NCBI RefSeq assembly: GCF_000421545.1
Contig: NZ_ATXF01000005.1
Location: forward strand, 372,001 to 436,000
DNA length: 64,000 nt
From: Agromyces italicus DSM 16388
GTDB lineage: Bacteria > Actinomycetota > Actinomycetes > Actinomycetales > Microbacteriaceae
Direction: 5' to 3'
The position numbers and the translations under genes were made by a program. Below, piece by piece: positions 9,201 to 20,178 of the stretch (position 1 is its first letter; each line of letters opens with the position of its first letter). The notes under the pieces are model-generated. The model was not told the DNA's origin and ran no database searches. It worked only from the letters and a program-made list of their open reading frames with translations.

Positions 9201-12200
9201 GTCGGGCTCGGTCACCGTGCACTCGGCGCCGGTCGGCAGGTTGTCGACCGTCCAGACCTCGCCGTCGGCGATGGTGTGCGTCTCGTCGTACACCGGGTTC
9301 GTGGTGGCCTGGTCCCATTCGCAGGTGAGCTGCACCTCGAACGAGTCGGCCGCCCAGTCCTCGGCGCCGGCGCCGGTGACGCTCTTCTCGATCGCGATCG
9401 AGCCCACCGTGTAGGTGTTCGTCACGGCCACCGCAGTGACATGCTGCTCGTTCTCATCGTCGGGCAGCACGGTGAACTCGGCACGGTGGTCGGTCGTCGG
9501 CTCGCCGGCGACGCCGTTCTCGGTGACGACGATCTCGGTCGAGGTCGCTCCGCCCGCGTCGGTCTCGATGACCGTGCAGTCGGCGCCGACGGGCAGATCA
9601 TCGAACACCTTCTCGCCGCCGTCGGGCAGCGTGAACGTGCGGTCGGCCTCGGGCACGACCTCTTCGCCGAGGAAGGTGCAGCTCGCGGTGAACGCGAACT
9701 CGGGGTCGTACGCGATCGGGTCGCCGTTCTGGTCGACGGCGCCACCGTCGACGACCGTCTTCTCGACCGAGAAGCCGCCGAGCTCGTAGGTGTTCGTCAC
9801 GGTCACCTGTTCGAGTTCGCCCTCATCGGGCGCGGGGTGGTGGACGGCGGCGTTCTCGGTGAGGTCGCGCCGCGCGGTCACCTCGCCCGAGGTCGTCTCG
9901 TCGGCCCCGGCGGGGTCGTACGTGACCGTCGAGCCCTGCGACGGAACCTCCTGAACCGTGCAGTCGGAGTACATCGGCAGGTTCGTGCCCTCACCGAACG
10001 GCACGACTGTGCCGTCAGCCGGCACCGTCACGGGAGTCGGACCGGCACCGCCCGCATCGACGAGCGCGACCTCTTCGCCGCCCGACATGCACTGCACCCC
10101 GAAGTCGTACGCATCGGGCAGCGGTGCCGTCCATCCGTCGGGGGTCACGACCTCCTTCTGGAGGGCGATCTCACCCGTCGGTACGGCGACGCCTGAGCGC
10201 ACGGGCTCGACCGGGCCCTGGTAGATCTCCTGGCCGTTGAAGTCGGCTCGTGAGCCGGCCGCGACCGCGTTCCACGCGATCGGCAGGCCGCCGTCGTAGG
10301 CGTCGGGAACCTGGTACGGGGTCTGCGTGTCGAACGTGAAGGTTCCCGTGGCGCCGGGCTGGAGGCCGCTGCCCACAGGCCACTCGACAACCGATTTGAG
10401 CGCCTTCGCCTGCGCGAGCTCGGCGACCGGGGTCGAGTCGTCGAACTCGATCCACTCGCGCGTGCTCACGTCGGCGAAGCACGGATCGTCTGCGGGAACG
10501 GCCTCGCCGCGCGCGCTGAACTCGATGTCGGTCGCGTTGCAGGCGAGTGCCGGCACGCTCGTCATGTAGTAGGTCGTCGGCACCCCGGAGCCCAGGTCGC
10601 CGCCGGGCAACACATTGCCGAGGAAGATCGGCGACCACTGCGACCCGCGGTTCGTGCCGACCGTGACGCCGGTGTCGCCGACGGCGGGGAGCACGTCGAT
10701 GCCCGCGATCGACCGCGCGGGCACGTTGCCGAGGTTGGTGAACTGGATGGCCCACCTCTCGACTCCGCCCGGCCGTGTGATCGGCACGCACTCGTTGCGG
10801 TAGAAGCCGGGGATGACCGAGTTCGGCTCGGCGCAGAACGCGGGGTCGCCCGTGGTGCTCAGCACGCCGAGGTCATCGTAGTTCGGGTCGTCGGGCGCGG
10901 CGCCGGGCACGCCCGCCGCCGCTCCCTTCACGCCCTTGACAAGGGTGATCGGTGCGGCCGCGCTCGGGCTCACCGTGGTGTTCGCGGCGCAGTCTTCGAC
11001 GTTCGCCTCCTGCGGGTTCGTGATCGTGCCGAGGCTCGACGAGTCGCAGGTGTCGAAGGTGCGGTCGCTCGTCGCCGTGATCGTGTTGCCGACGGGCGTG
11101 CCCGGTGCGAGCCCCGGGCGGAACTGCAGCGCAGCGCTGATCACGAGCACGTCGCCCGGTTCGAACACGAACCCGTCGGGCACGGTGATGGTGACAAGCC
11201 CCGTCGTCGTGTCGAGCTCGCCGGCGAAGCCGGAGGCGTCCAGCACGGTGCCGTCACTCGCGGTCAGCGTGAACGAGAACGTCGGGTCGACATTGGGGCG
11301 AGGAATCAGCAGCGATCCGCTCGCGTCGGTCGCCACCTGGTCGGTGAGCTCGAGCCCCGTGATCGGCCACTCGCCCGTGTTCGTGATCGTCATCTTGTAC
11401 GGGATGCCGCCCGACGGCGGGAACTTCTGCGAGGCGGAGCCGTCTTGGCCGTTGCCGGGCGTCTTCACGACCTTGATGCCGTTCGAGAGGTGCTCGAGCA
11501 CCGTCGAGTCGGTTGCGTCGTCGTCGGCTGTGAAGTTGGTCTCGCCGTCGGCCCAGGAACCTTCGCCGTGCACGTCGACCACGTCGGTCGTGGTGCCGGG
11601 TGCGGTCTCACCAGGAGCGACCGGCACGTCGATGCCCGGCTGCGTCGTCGGCACCGGAACATCGGTCTCGCCGTTCGGCCCGTATCGGAGGTCGACGAGC
11701 TGGTTCGCCGTGAAGGCGATCGGCACGACCGGGTTGATCGGGTTCTCCCAGTTCGATTCGTCGTCGTCGACGCGGAACTCGAACCGGAGTCCCAGCACGT
11801 CGCCCTCGGCGACGCCCGACGGCAGAGCGGGGTCGACGAGACCGCTCGAATCGGCATCCTGCCACTCGCCGACGCTCCAGCAATCGGTCAGGTCGTCGGA
11901 GCCGTCGCAGCTCTGGCTCAGCACGTTCGTGCCGCCGTCGAAGGCGTAGTCGACGCCGGTGAGTGCAGAGACCCGCACCTGGCGGACCGGAGTCGGCAGG
12001 GTCGCCTGGGGGAACGACGCGAACTCGAACTGGTTCCAGAAGGTGGGGTCGTCGTCGGTGATGGTGAGCACCGTCGTGCGGACGTTGCCGGTCGGCTGGC
12101 CGGTCAGCGTGACCGTGTAGCCCTCGCGCGGCTCGTTCTCGACCCGGTTGTTCGGGTCGGCCGAGGTCGACGGCGTCTCGATGTCCTTCATCGCCTCGAC

Positions 12201-15200
12201 GCCGTACTGGGCGTCGGCGAAACCAACCGTGTCGGTCGCGGTCGCGTCGGCGACGTCGAGGTCGGGATCGCCGCCGGGGCGGGTGACCTCACTCCCCGCA
12301 ACGTTCGTCGCGGTGTCGGCGGTCGTGACCGGGGCGCCCGAGGTGCGCTGCGTCGCGCGTGACTGGTAGGTGAGCACGACGCTCGACGTCTCGGTGGTGA
12401 GAATCGAGACCCCGTCGGGGTCGGTGTGCAGCACCTCGATGCCGATGACGTCCGCGAGGTCGGTCGGCGAGAGCGCGAGCGCATCTTCGATCGAGATGGG
12501 GGCGTCGACCGCGCCGCCCTCACGGGTCAGCGTGACGGTCGACTCGGTCGCCTCAGCCGGCACCGAGATCGAGTCGATGGCGTAGAGGTTCAAGAACTCG
12601 TAGACGTCGGTCGCCGAGCCCGGAGCCGGGTCGGTGATCTCGAGCGTCTGCACCGAGGCCTCGGTCTCGTTCTTCGCGGTGATCGTCGCCTTCACCAGCG
12701 GGTAATCGGCGGCCGGTGTCGTCGCCGGCGGGATCGGCAGCTCGTCTTGGTCGAAGCTCTTCGTGACCGAGGTGTTGACCAGCGAGTCGAGGATCGTGAT
12801 CAGGTCGTTGTCGGTCTGGGTGATGTCGGTCGAGCCCTCACCGTCGATCTCGGCGGTGTTGTTCACGACGCCGGCCTGGCCGCTGTTGAACGTCTCGTCG
12901 TGGAGGGTACCCGTGACCGCGCCGCCGTCGCTGCGCTTGAAGTCACGCAGCTCGAAGACGAGGTCGAGGTCGCGGTCGTGATCGTACGAGGCTGCGACGC
13001 CCGAGCCCGGCGCGGGCCCCGAGCCGCCCCCGCGATGGGAGCCCTCGGCGTAGGTGAGCCGCACGGCACGGGTCGAGGCCGCCTCCCCCGCGTCGAGCAC
13101 GTAGCCGGGGAACGCCCCGTCGCAGGCGGTGCCGTCGCCGCATACCGTGGTGGTGATGTCGACCCACTCGCCCGTTCCGGCGACGTCGTCGAACTCGAAC
13201 AGCTCGACCTTCGACACCCGGTCGAACTGCATCGAGGCATCGACGCTCGCATCGATCGGCGCGATCTCGACGAGGTTCCACGCGTCGAACGCCGAGCTCG
13301 CGATCGCGGCGTCGTCGTAGTCGGGGCCGGCGGTCGAGTCATCGGTGATCGCGACGGTGTCGAACGGCACGCCCTCGGTCGACCACGAGATGCGCGCGGT
13401 GCGCTGGTCACCGCTGAACGCGAAGAGCGGGTCGGCCGCATCGACGATCCAGTGCTTCTCGAAGAGATCTGGGCCGGGGCCGTCGCCGTCGATCGGGTTG
13501 AGGTCGATCGCGTCGTCGTCGGTCGCGGTGTTGTCGTCGGGCGTCACGTCATCGGGGTTGTCGACATCGGAACGCGCCTCGTTCGGCACCGTCAGCGGGT
13601 CGGCCTCAGCAGCCGCCTCCGCCACCGAACCGGAACCGTCGCGGAACTGGTCGCGCGTCTCGACCCTGATCGACGGAGCGACCTGGAAGCCGGGCGGCAG
13701 CTGCTCGCCCTCCTTCGGCGTGTAGACGAACTGGATGCCCTGGATCTGGTCCTGCGTGACGGGCGCGGTGCCGCCCGGCACTGCGAGCACGAGGGTGCCC
13801 TCGCCGTCGAGCTGACCGCCCGGCAACGGCTCCCACGAGTCGCCGTCCCAGTAGTTCACCTGCAGGTCGGCATCGGCCGGCACACCCGCCACGACCTGGC
13901 TGAGGTCGAACGTGTTCCAGAACGGGTCGACCGTGCCGGCCTGCGGGTCGGCCGGGTCGCTCACGACGAGCACGTCGGAGCCGATGGTCGAGGCGTTGGG
14001 GCCCTCGTCGTTGACCTGGGCGAGGAAGCTCACGTCGGTCGTCGAACCGGGCACCGCCCATTGCGAGTCGCGGGCGATGTTCTTCTCGATCGTCGTCGAG
14101 ACGCGCCCCGGCTGCCGGGTGACGTCGTCGCTCGCGGTGTCGGTACCGGTCTTGCCGGTCTCGTCGGTGACGATCGAGGTCGTCTCGTTGGTGCTCGTGA
14201 CATCTTCGCCCTCGACGGCCTGCGCCTCGACCGTGAACGGAAGGGTCGCCGCGCCGTTCTGGATGATCGGTCCGGTGAACGTCACCGTGAAGCCGACGAC
14301 CTCGCTCGCGTCTTCGAGGGTGGGGTCGGGAAGGGTGTTCGGGGTGTCGGCCGTGAGCGTCTCGGTCTCGCCGTCGGCGTAGACGTACTCGATCGACGCG
14401 TCGGTCGCGTTCGGCGGCCAGACGACGCCGTCCGTGAAGCCCACGAAAGTGAGGCCCTGGTCGGCGAGGTCGGGCTGGTCTGGGGTCGGCTCCTGGATGA
14501 CCATCTCGGTCACGGGGCGGAACCCGTTCGTCGCGACGATCGTCGCCGTAGTCTGCTCGCCGGCCAGCAGGTTCGGGTCGGCGAACTCCTTCGTCACCTC
14601 GACGAACGGACCGGTGTTCGAGATGACCACGTCGCCCGGTGCAGTCTTCGGGGTGCTCGGGGTGTCGTGCACGACGATGTTCGACGACGCCGTGTTGGGC
14701 ACCGTCACCGACTCTTCGATGGGAATGTCGAGGACCTCGCCGTTGGTCTCGGCGCCGATGCCGATCTCGGCCGGTTCGTCGCCCGACGGCGGCAGTTGGT
14801 CGCCCGTCGAGGAGCTGAACGTGAATCTCAGGCCCTTCACGTCCTCCTGGGGGACGCCAGCCGGAATGCCGGAGGGGTCGGCGGGAATGGGGCCCGGTCC
14901 GTACGCCGAGGTCCAGTTGCCGTCGGCGTCGACCCACTCGATCTCGACCTGGTCGGCGCCCGCGGGCGGGGTGATCGAGGTGATCCCGGTGAAATCGAAG
15001 TAGCTGTCGAACGGGCTCGCGACGCCGTCTGCGGGGTCTTGCACGACGATCTCGTCGACCGATCGGTTCGAGGCGTTGCCGCCGCCGATCGAGTAGTCGA
15101 CCGGCTGGTCGGGCAGCGCGGGCACGCCGGGGGTGCCGTCGGGCTGGTGGTCGTCGACCGACTTCGTGACGGTCGAGTCGAGCACCTCCGGCACTTCGAT

Positions 15201-15722
15201 CGTGATGGTCTCGCTGGCGGTTTGAGGAAGTGCGTTGTCGCCGCTGACCGTCGCGGTGTTCGTCACGTCGACGCCGTTGTAATCGGCGCTGATGTCGTCG
15301 GGGATCTGCACGAAGACCGTGATGGTGGCCTTCGTGCCCGCGGGCTGCCCGGTGCCGGCCGACCCGGTGGTCGTGAAGTCGACGGTGAAGCTCGTGCCGT
15401 CGATCGCGACCGTCGAGTCGCCGCCGCCCGAGACCGAGACCGCGGGGTCGACGCTCGGGTCGAAGATCAGTGGCTCGGGCAGCGTGTCGGCGAGTTCGGC
15501 GTTGATGCAGGTGTCGACGAGGTTGCTGTTGCAGGTGAGTTCGATCGTGTAGCTGAACTGTTCGCCGGGGTCGTACGGCGAGGTGTTCGGGTCGACCGAC
15601 TTCTCGAGGATGAAGACGGCATCGTCTTCGGCCGCGAAGGCGGGCGCCGCGGCTGGTGCCGCCAACCCGACCGCCATCAATACCGCGGCGACTCCAGCGA
15701 GTGTGCGACGAACCAGCGACAT
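6264..15722 (-). CDS. Giant secreted wall-anchored repeat protein (3152 aa; DUF11-like and DUF5979 domains)
   Basis: Residues 1-30 are a signal peptide (ending APAFAAE). From ~30 to ~1840 there are successive DUF11/isopeptide-type beta domains built around 'K-S/E-x-x-x-P' and 'V-x-N-T-A' motifs. From ~1846 to ~3110 come 11 tandem domains of ~105-130 residues of the DUF5979 type, each with E-K-x-V-x-G, one or two Cys and an E-T-D-x-G-G-A motif. The C-terminus has PPIAETG (a variant LAxTG-like sorting signal), a hydrophobic helix and RRRRREV. It should be exported and attached to the cell wall as a very long fibre; a ligand cannot be inferred. Repeats 2-6 and 7-11 match each other in order (see findings). 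The start is supported by the RBS AGGGGGA 4-6 nt before the ATG. A possible promoter lies at 15790-15817. Confidence 0.85.
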   Translation of the reverse strand: MSLVRRTLAGVAAVLMAVGLAAPAAAPAFAAEDDAVFILEKSVDPNTSPYDPGEQFSYTIELTCNSNLVDTCINAELADTLPEPLIFDPSVDPAVSVSGGGDSTVAIDGTSFTVDFTTTGSAGTGQPAGTKATITVFVQIPDDISADYNGVDVTNTATVSGDNALPQTASETITIEVPEVLDSTVTKSVDDHQPDGTPGVPALPDQPVDYSIGGGNASNRSVDEIVVQDPADGVASPFDSYFDFTGITSITPPAGADQVEIEWVDADGNWTSAYGPGPIPADPSGIPAGVPQEDVKGLRFTFSSSTGDQLPPSGDEPAEIGIGAETNGEVLDIPIEESVTVPNTASSNIVVHDTPSTPKTAPGDVVISNTGPFVEVTKEFADPNLLAGEQTTATIVATNGFRPVTEMVIQEPTPDQPDLADQGLTFVGFTDGVVWPPNATDASIEYVYADGETETLTADTPNTLPDPTLEDASEVVGFTVTFTGPIIQNGAATLPFTVEAQAVEGEDVTSTNETTSIVTDETGKTGTDTASDDVTRQPGRVSTTIEKNIARDSQWAVPGSTTDVSFLAQVNDEGPNASTIGSDVLVVSDPADPQAGTVDPFWNTFDLSQVVAGVPADADLQVNYWDGDSWEPLPGGQLDGEGTLVLAVPGGTAPVTQDQIQGIQFVYTPKEGEQLPPGFQVAPSIRVETRDQFRDGSGSVAEAAAEADPLTVPNEARSDVDNPDDVTPDDNTATDDDAIDLNPIDGDGPGPDLFEKHWIVDAADPLFAFSGDQRTARISWSTEGVPFDTVAITDDSTAGPDYDDAAIASSAFDAWNLVEIAPIDASVDASMQFDRVSKVELFEFDDVAGTGEWVDITTTVCGDGTACDGAFPGYVLDAGEAASTRAVRLTYAEGSHRGGGSGPAPGSGVAASYDHDRDLDLVFELRDFKRSDGGAVTGTLHDETFNSGQAGVVNNTAEIDGEGSTDITQTDNDLITILDSLVNTSVTKSFDQDELPIPPATTPAADYPLVKATITAKNETEASVQTLEITDPAPGSATDVYEFLNLYAIDSISVPAEATESTVTLTREGGAVDAPISIEDALALSPTDLADVIGIEVLHTDPDGVSILTTETSSVVLTYQSRATQRTSGAPVTTADTATNVAGSEVTRPGGDPDLDVADATATDTVGFADAQYGVEAMKDIETPSTSADPNNRVENEPREGYTVTLTGQPTGNVRTTVLTITDDDPTFWNQFEFASFPQATLPTPVRQVRVSALTGVDYAFDGGTNVLSQSCDGSDDLTDCWSVGEWQDADSSGLVDPALPSGVAEGDVLGLRFEFRVDDDESNWENPINPVVPIAFTANQLVDLRYGPNGETDVPVPTTQPGIDVPVAPGETAPGTTTDVVDVHGEGSWADGETNFTADDDATDSTVLEHLSNGIKVVKTPGNGQDGSASQKFPPSGGIPYKMTITNTGEWPITGLELTDQVATDASGSLLIPRPNVDPTFSFTLTASDGTVLDASGFAGELDTTTGLVTITVPDGFVFEPGDVLVISAALQFRPGLAPGTPVGNTITATSDRTFDTCDSSSLGTITNPQEANVEDCAANTTVSPSAAAPITLVKGVKGAAAGVPGAAPDDPNYDDLGVLSTTGDPAFCAEPNSVIPGFYRNECVPITRPGGVERWAIQFTNLGNVPARSIAGIDVLPAVGDTGVTVGTNRGSQWSPIFLGNVLPGGDLGSGVPTTYYMTSVPALACNATDIEFSARGEAVPADDPCFADVSTREWIEFDDSTPVAELAQAKALKSVVEWPVGSGLQPGATGTFTFDTQTPYQVPDAYDGGLPIAWNAVAAGSRADFNGQEIYQGPVEPVRSGVAVPTGEIALQKEVVTPDGWTAPLPDAYDFGVQCMSGGEEVALVDAGGAGPTPVTVPADGTVVPFGEGTNLPMYSDCTVQEVPSQGSTVTYDPAGADETTSGEVTARRDLTENAAVHHPAPDEGELEQVTVTNTYELGGFSVEKTVVDGGAVDQNGDPIAYDPEFAFTASCTFLGEEVVPEADRTFTLPDGGEKVFDDLPVGADCTVIETDAGGATSTEIVVTENGVAGEPTTDHRAEFTVLPDDENEQHVTAVAVTNTYTVGSIAIEKSVTGAGAEDWAADSFEVQLTCEWDQATTNPVYDETHTIADGEVWTVDNLPTGAECTVTEPDDGGATQVLITPTQPVVIGVDGDEDDPIEVTVTNDYRVGGFDIEKTVSGPGTGFSDDVDFEFAYVCTYEGETVGEGTLTITGDGTAGPLTSDLVTGLPVRTECTVTETDAGGADALPDPVDVTIPDEIDGVAQVVTAELDNHFSAGTVAVTKELAGEASENPDFAEPIADATYTVHVTCSLADGGDPLFDGDVEVTGDGEAVTVTDPATGDPLLLPIGTHCWGEETDDAGATDSSVDFDSFDNAVIVVADEGGEVQELAIAATNTFDLADLVIEKVLDGDAAEFAEDKTFEILVTCTLDRGPANDPIVSYDQEPVELQGGEQATLADIPIGSDCYAEEPDGQGAWSIEISATADDPVVVDGGETPITITVTNVFPAAGFTVTKSVDNGGAENESGEPIEYESIYRFAAECVFEGETVLDEEFELSDGEEQSYTGLPAGADCTVEETEQRDAASTTIVVTHNGVDDDLGEATSAEFTLQPDVDDEVVNIVAVTNHYTIGSAEIVKAVTGTGADAWGGTFGDFEVELVCTLPAADPDTVFDDTHTLTKDAPGDVWLVENLPTGAECRVTELDKGGATESTVDPETFVVGDDSAEGAEPVQVDIVNDFRTGALDVLKHVAGPGAPAFSEGEYDFQVVCTYEGETVVDQELVVVSDGGEGPFRSETITGIPVGAECVVTETDPGHADEPAAPVTVTIPDQAEEGVETVVTAGFVNEFSLGTVELTKQVDGEAADAEWVTDAVFTVQVTCQVEVEGELVTLYDAPVELTGGETVEIVDAEGVAVQLPLGTHCFGVETDAAGATASTVDFDSYENAAIVVEAPQAQRLTLTATNTFEYGTLVLEKTVSGATAEADGKTFEIELTCTLDRGGNEPFTVLDAESVTITAGETVEFDELPVGAECWAEETDAGGAVEVTVSATAANPVVVGQDADVTITVDNRFDPPIAETGVDGDALAARLTWALLLIGGGLAVIAVLAVRRRRREV

Positions 15723-15789
15723 CTACTCCCCCTACCCCGACGGCCTCTCCGACCGTCTCAGGTGCGCGCAGGGAACGCACCCGAAACCG

Positions 15790-15817
15790 AGACTAGCGGG
15801 GTCGGCAGCGCTTTCGA
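15790..15817 (-). promoter_or_regulatory. Putative promoter of the giant surface-protein gene
   Basis: On the minus strand a TTTCGA hexamer, part of the 10-bp palindrome CTTTCGAAAG at 15811-15820, is followed 18 nt later by TAGTCT (15795-15790). This is a plausible -35/-10 pair about 70 nt upstream of the ATG. Unlike most genes in the window, this one has a leader with a clear ribosome-binding site. Confidence 0.4.
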
Positions 15818-15849
15818 AAGAGGGCTCGCGGCGGAAGCCCGCAGGCGAC

Positions 15850-17136
15850 TCAGCCGAGCAGGTCGTGCAACTGCACGATCTCGTCGCGCCCCGGGCCGAC
15901 CCCGATCGCCGAGATGCGCGACCCGCTCATCGCCTCGAGCGCGCGCACGTAGGACTGCGCGTTCGCGGGCAGCTCGTCGAACGACCGGGCACCCGAGATG
16001 TCCTCCGTCCAGCCGGGGAACTCCTCGTAGATCGGCTTCGCATGGTGGAAGTCGCTCTGCGAAACGGGGATCTCGTCGAAGCGCCGACCGTCGACGTCGT
16101 ACGCCACCGCGACCGGGATCTTCTCGATGCCGGTGAGCACGTCGAGCTTGGTGAGCACGAAGTCGGTGACGCCGTTGATGCGGGCCGCGTAGCGGGCGAT
16201 CGGGGCGTCGTACCAGCCGGTGCGACGCTTGCGCCCCGTAGTGGTGCCGAACTCGTGCCCCTGCTCGGTGAGGAAGTCACCCCACTCGTCGAACAGCTCG
16301 GTCGGGAAGGGACCGGCGCCGACCCGCGTCGTGTACGCCTTGACCACCGCGATGACCCGGTCGATCTTGTTCGGCGCGATGCCCGACCCCGTGACGGCGC
16401 CGCCCGACGTCGCGTTCGACGAGGTCACGAACGGGTAGGTGCCGTGGTCGACGTCGAGCATCGTGGCCTGGCCGCCCTCGAAGAGCACGGTCTCGTCGCG
16501 CTCGAGCGCCTCGTGCAGCAGCAGCGCGGTGTCGGTGACCATCGGGCGCAGCCGGTCGACGTACGACAGCAGTTCGTCGACGACCTCGTCGACGCCGATG
16601 GCGCGACGGTTGTAGACCTTCACGAGCAGGTGGTTCTTCTGGTCGAGGGCGCCCTCGACCTTCTGCCGCAGGATGTTCTCGTCGAAGAGGTCTTGCATGC
16701 GGATGCCGACACGGTTGATCTTGTCGGCGTACGACGGCCCGATACCGCGCCCGGTCGTGCCGATCTGACGCTTGCCGAGGAAGCGCTCGGTCACCTTGTC
16801 GAGGGTGCGGTGGTACTGCGTGATGAGGTGGGCGTTGGCCGAGACTTTGAGCTTCGAGACATCCACCCCGCGGGCCTCGAGCCCCTCGAGCTCTTCGAAG
16901 AGCACCTCGATGTCGACGACGACCCCGTTCGCGATGACCGGCGTGACGCCCGGCGTCAGGATGCCGGACGGCAGCAGGTGCAGCGCGTACTTCTCGTCGC
17001 CGACGACGACGGTGTGACCCGCGTTGTTGCCGCCGTTGAACTTGACGACGTAGTCGAGGCGCGAGCCGAGCAGGTCGGTCGCCTTGCCCTTGCCCTCGTC
17101 GCCCCACTGTGCACCGATGAGTACGGCGGCGGGCAT
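15850..17136 (-). CDS. purA: Adenylosuccinate synthetase
   Basis: A 428-residue enzyme joining IMP and aspartate with GTP to give adenylosuccinate, the first committed step from IMP to AMP, in the cytoplasm. The P-loop GDEGKGK is at residues 12-18. Also present are NGGNNAGHT (34-42), the IMP-site segment [13 protein letters not shown], and the GTP-site/C-terminal segment [12 protein letters not shown]. Length and motifs fit a full, functional PurA. The start at 17136 has a strong RBS (AGGAGAGGAC). It follows the DUF3151 gene with a 1-nt gap, so the two are very likely co-transcribed and translationally coupled. Confidence 0.98.
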   Translation of the reverse strand: MPAAVLIGAQWGDEGKGKATDLLGSRLDYVVKFNGGNNAGHTVVVGDEKYALHLLPSGILTPGVTPVIANGVVVDIEVLFEELEGLEARGVDVSKLKVSANAHLITQYHRTLDKVTERFLGKRQIGTTGRGIGPSYADKINRVGIRMQDLFDENILRQKVEGALDQKNHLLVKVYNRRAIGVDEVVDELLSYVDRLRPMVTDTALLLHEALERDETVLFEGGQATMLDVDHGTYPFVTSSNATSGGAVTGSGIAPNKIDRVIAVVKAYTTRVGAGPFPTELFDEWGDFLTEQGHEFGTTTGRKRRTGWYDAPIARYAARINGVTDFVLTKLDVLTGIEKIPVAVAYDVDGRRFDEIPVSQSDFHHAKPIYEEFPGWTEDISGARSFDELPANAQSYVRALEAMSGSRISAIGVGPGRDEIVQLHDLLG

Positions 17137-17137
17137 G

Positions 17138-19201
<2,064 letters not shown>

Positions 19202-19232
19202 GCAGCACCGCCTGAGCAGCACCCCGGACCGC

Positions 19233-19268
19233 ACGACGGCCGGCCGGGTCATCCCGGCCGGCCGTCGT
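19233..19268. terminator. Bidirectional terminator after argG, 16-bp perfect stem
   Basis: The arms ACGACGGCCGGCCGGG (19233-19248) and CCCGGCCGGCCGTCGT (19253-19268) are exact reverse complements around a 4-nt loop TCAT. It lies between convergent argG and the small secreted-protein gene, so it serves both. Confidence 0.82.
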
Positions 19269-19272
19269 CGTC

Positions 19273-19617
19273 TCACTGCGGCGGGCGTTCGTCCTCGACG
19301 CAGCCGTTCTCGGCGAAGTCGGGGTCGCCGCGGCCCTCGAACCAGGTGGGCGTGCCGTGGTCGTCGTACCAGAACCCCGGGTACACGTCCTCCTCGTCCT
19401 GATGCTTCGCGTGCGCCTTGACGACGGCGAGCTTGTCGGTCTCGATGTAGACGAACGGATTCTTGACGCTGTGCGTGGCGTGGCAGTACGGCACGCGGTG
19501 GTCACCGCCGACGGGCGCGCTCGCGTTCGCCGCGACGCCGGCGCCGAGCACGCTCACGGCGAGGAATGGCAGGGCGGCTGCGCCGGCGACGAGCCGGCGC
19601 GAAAGTGCGGTTGACAT
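19273..19617 (-). CDS. Small secreted protein with a CHAT-x3-NPxV-type motif
   Basis: A 114-residue precursor with a signal peptide (residues 1-~33, ending GVAANASA). The mature part contains PYCHATHSVKNPFVYIET and KAHAKHQDEEDVYPGFWY. This resembles the 'CHATG-x-x-NPYV ... H-x-x-H-x-x-D-x-x-P' segment found within larger actinobacterial surface proteins, but here it is almost the whole mature protein. Two Cys may form a disulfide. The start is supported by a GAGGGGA RBS, overriding a longer upstream frame. Function is unknown. Confidence 0.72.
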   Translation of the reverse strand: MSTALSRRLVAGAAALPFLAVSVLGAGVAANASAPVGGDHRVPYCHATHSVKNPFVYIETDKLAVVKAHAKHQDEEDVYPGFWYDDHGTPTWFEGRGDPDFAENGCVEDERPPQ

Positions 19618-19766
19618 GACGGAGTCTCCCCTCTGACTCGATTCGACGCCAAGCCAACTCCGCCCGGCCGCGAGCGGCAATCCCGAGAACGGGGTACAGC
19701 GCCCACGCGGCATCCTGATGAATCGGCGGCGCGGACGCGAGCGACGACCCCGAAACAGGGGACGAC

Positions 19767-20135
19767 TCAGGCGGGCGTCTGCTGGTGCGCCGCGACGTGC
19801 CAGGCGCCGTCGTCGTAGAGGTACGTCGTCGACATGCGGAGATTCACCGTGTCGTCGCCGCGTCGTGCGACCGCCCGGTAGACGACCACACCGGCGCGGT
19901 CGCCGAGCCGGATGACGGCGGGCTCGTGCAGCTCGTATCCGTCCCATGGGGGCGTCGAGCGGAACGCCGCGAGGATCTCGTCGCGGCCGAGCACCGCGCC
20001 CTCGACGACCATGAGCGCATCGCGGGTCATCGCACGCTGGTAGTGCTCGCCCCCGCGGCCCTCGACGATCGCACGCCACCCGGCGTGCTCTTCATGCAGC
20101 AGACGGGCGGGCAGATCGTCGGTGATCTCGGTCAT
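19767..20135 (-). CDS. SnoaL-like/DUF4440 small alpha+beta protein
   Basis: 122 residues with the NTF2-like fold pattern: an N-terminal helix (LHEEHAGWRAIVEG), then YQRAMTRDALMV, LGRDEILAAF, and a final strand pair ending in STTYLYDDGAWHVAAHQQTP, typical of DUF4440/SnoaL-like proteins. No catalytic residue can be assigned. The ATG follows TAGCGT by 6 nt, indicating a leaderless single gene. The spacer up to 19618 shows no further gene. Confidence 0.75.
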   Translation of the reverse strand: MTEITDDLPARLLHEEHAGWRAIVEGRGGEHYQRAMTRDALMVVEGAVLGRDEILAAFRSTPPWDGYELHEPAVIRLGDRAGVVVYRAVARRGDDTVNLRMSTTYLYDDGAWHVAAHQQTPA

Positions 20136-20178
20136 GACCCAACGCTAACCGCGATCGGATGCCTCGGGAAGAGTCCGA

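Noticed and set aside
6192..10196. Very long plus-strand frame (1334 residues) opposite the giant surface-protein gene
   Set aside because: It is an antisense shadow caused by high GC and repetitive codons; it is Arg/Asp/Val-rich with no family motif and no start context, whereas the minus-strand gene has a signal peptide, domains and an RBS.
12426..16136. Second long plus-strand frame (1236 residues) over the giant gene and purA
   Set aside because: Same artefact; it overlaps two well-supported genes and has the composition of a reverse-frame translation.
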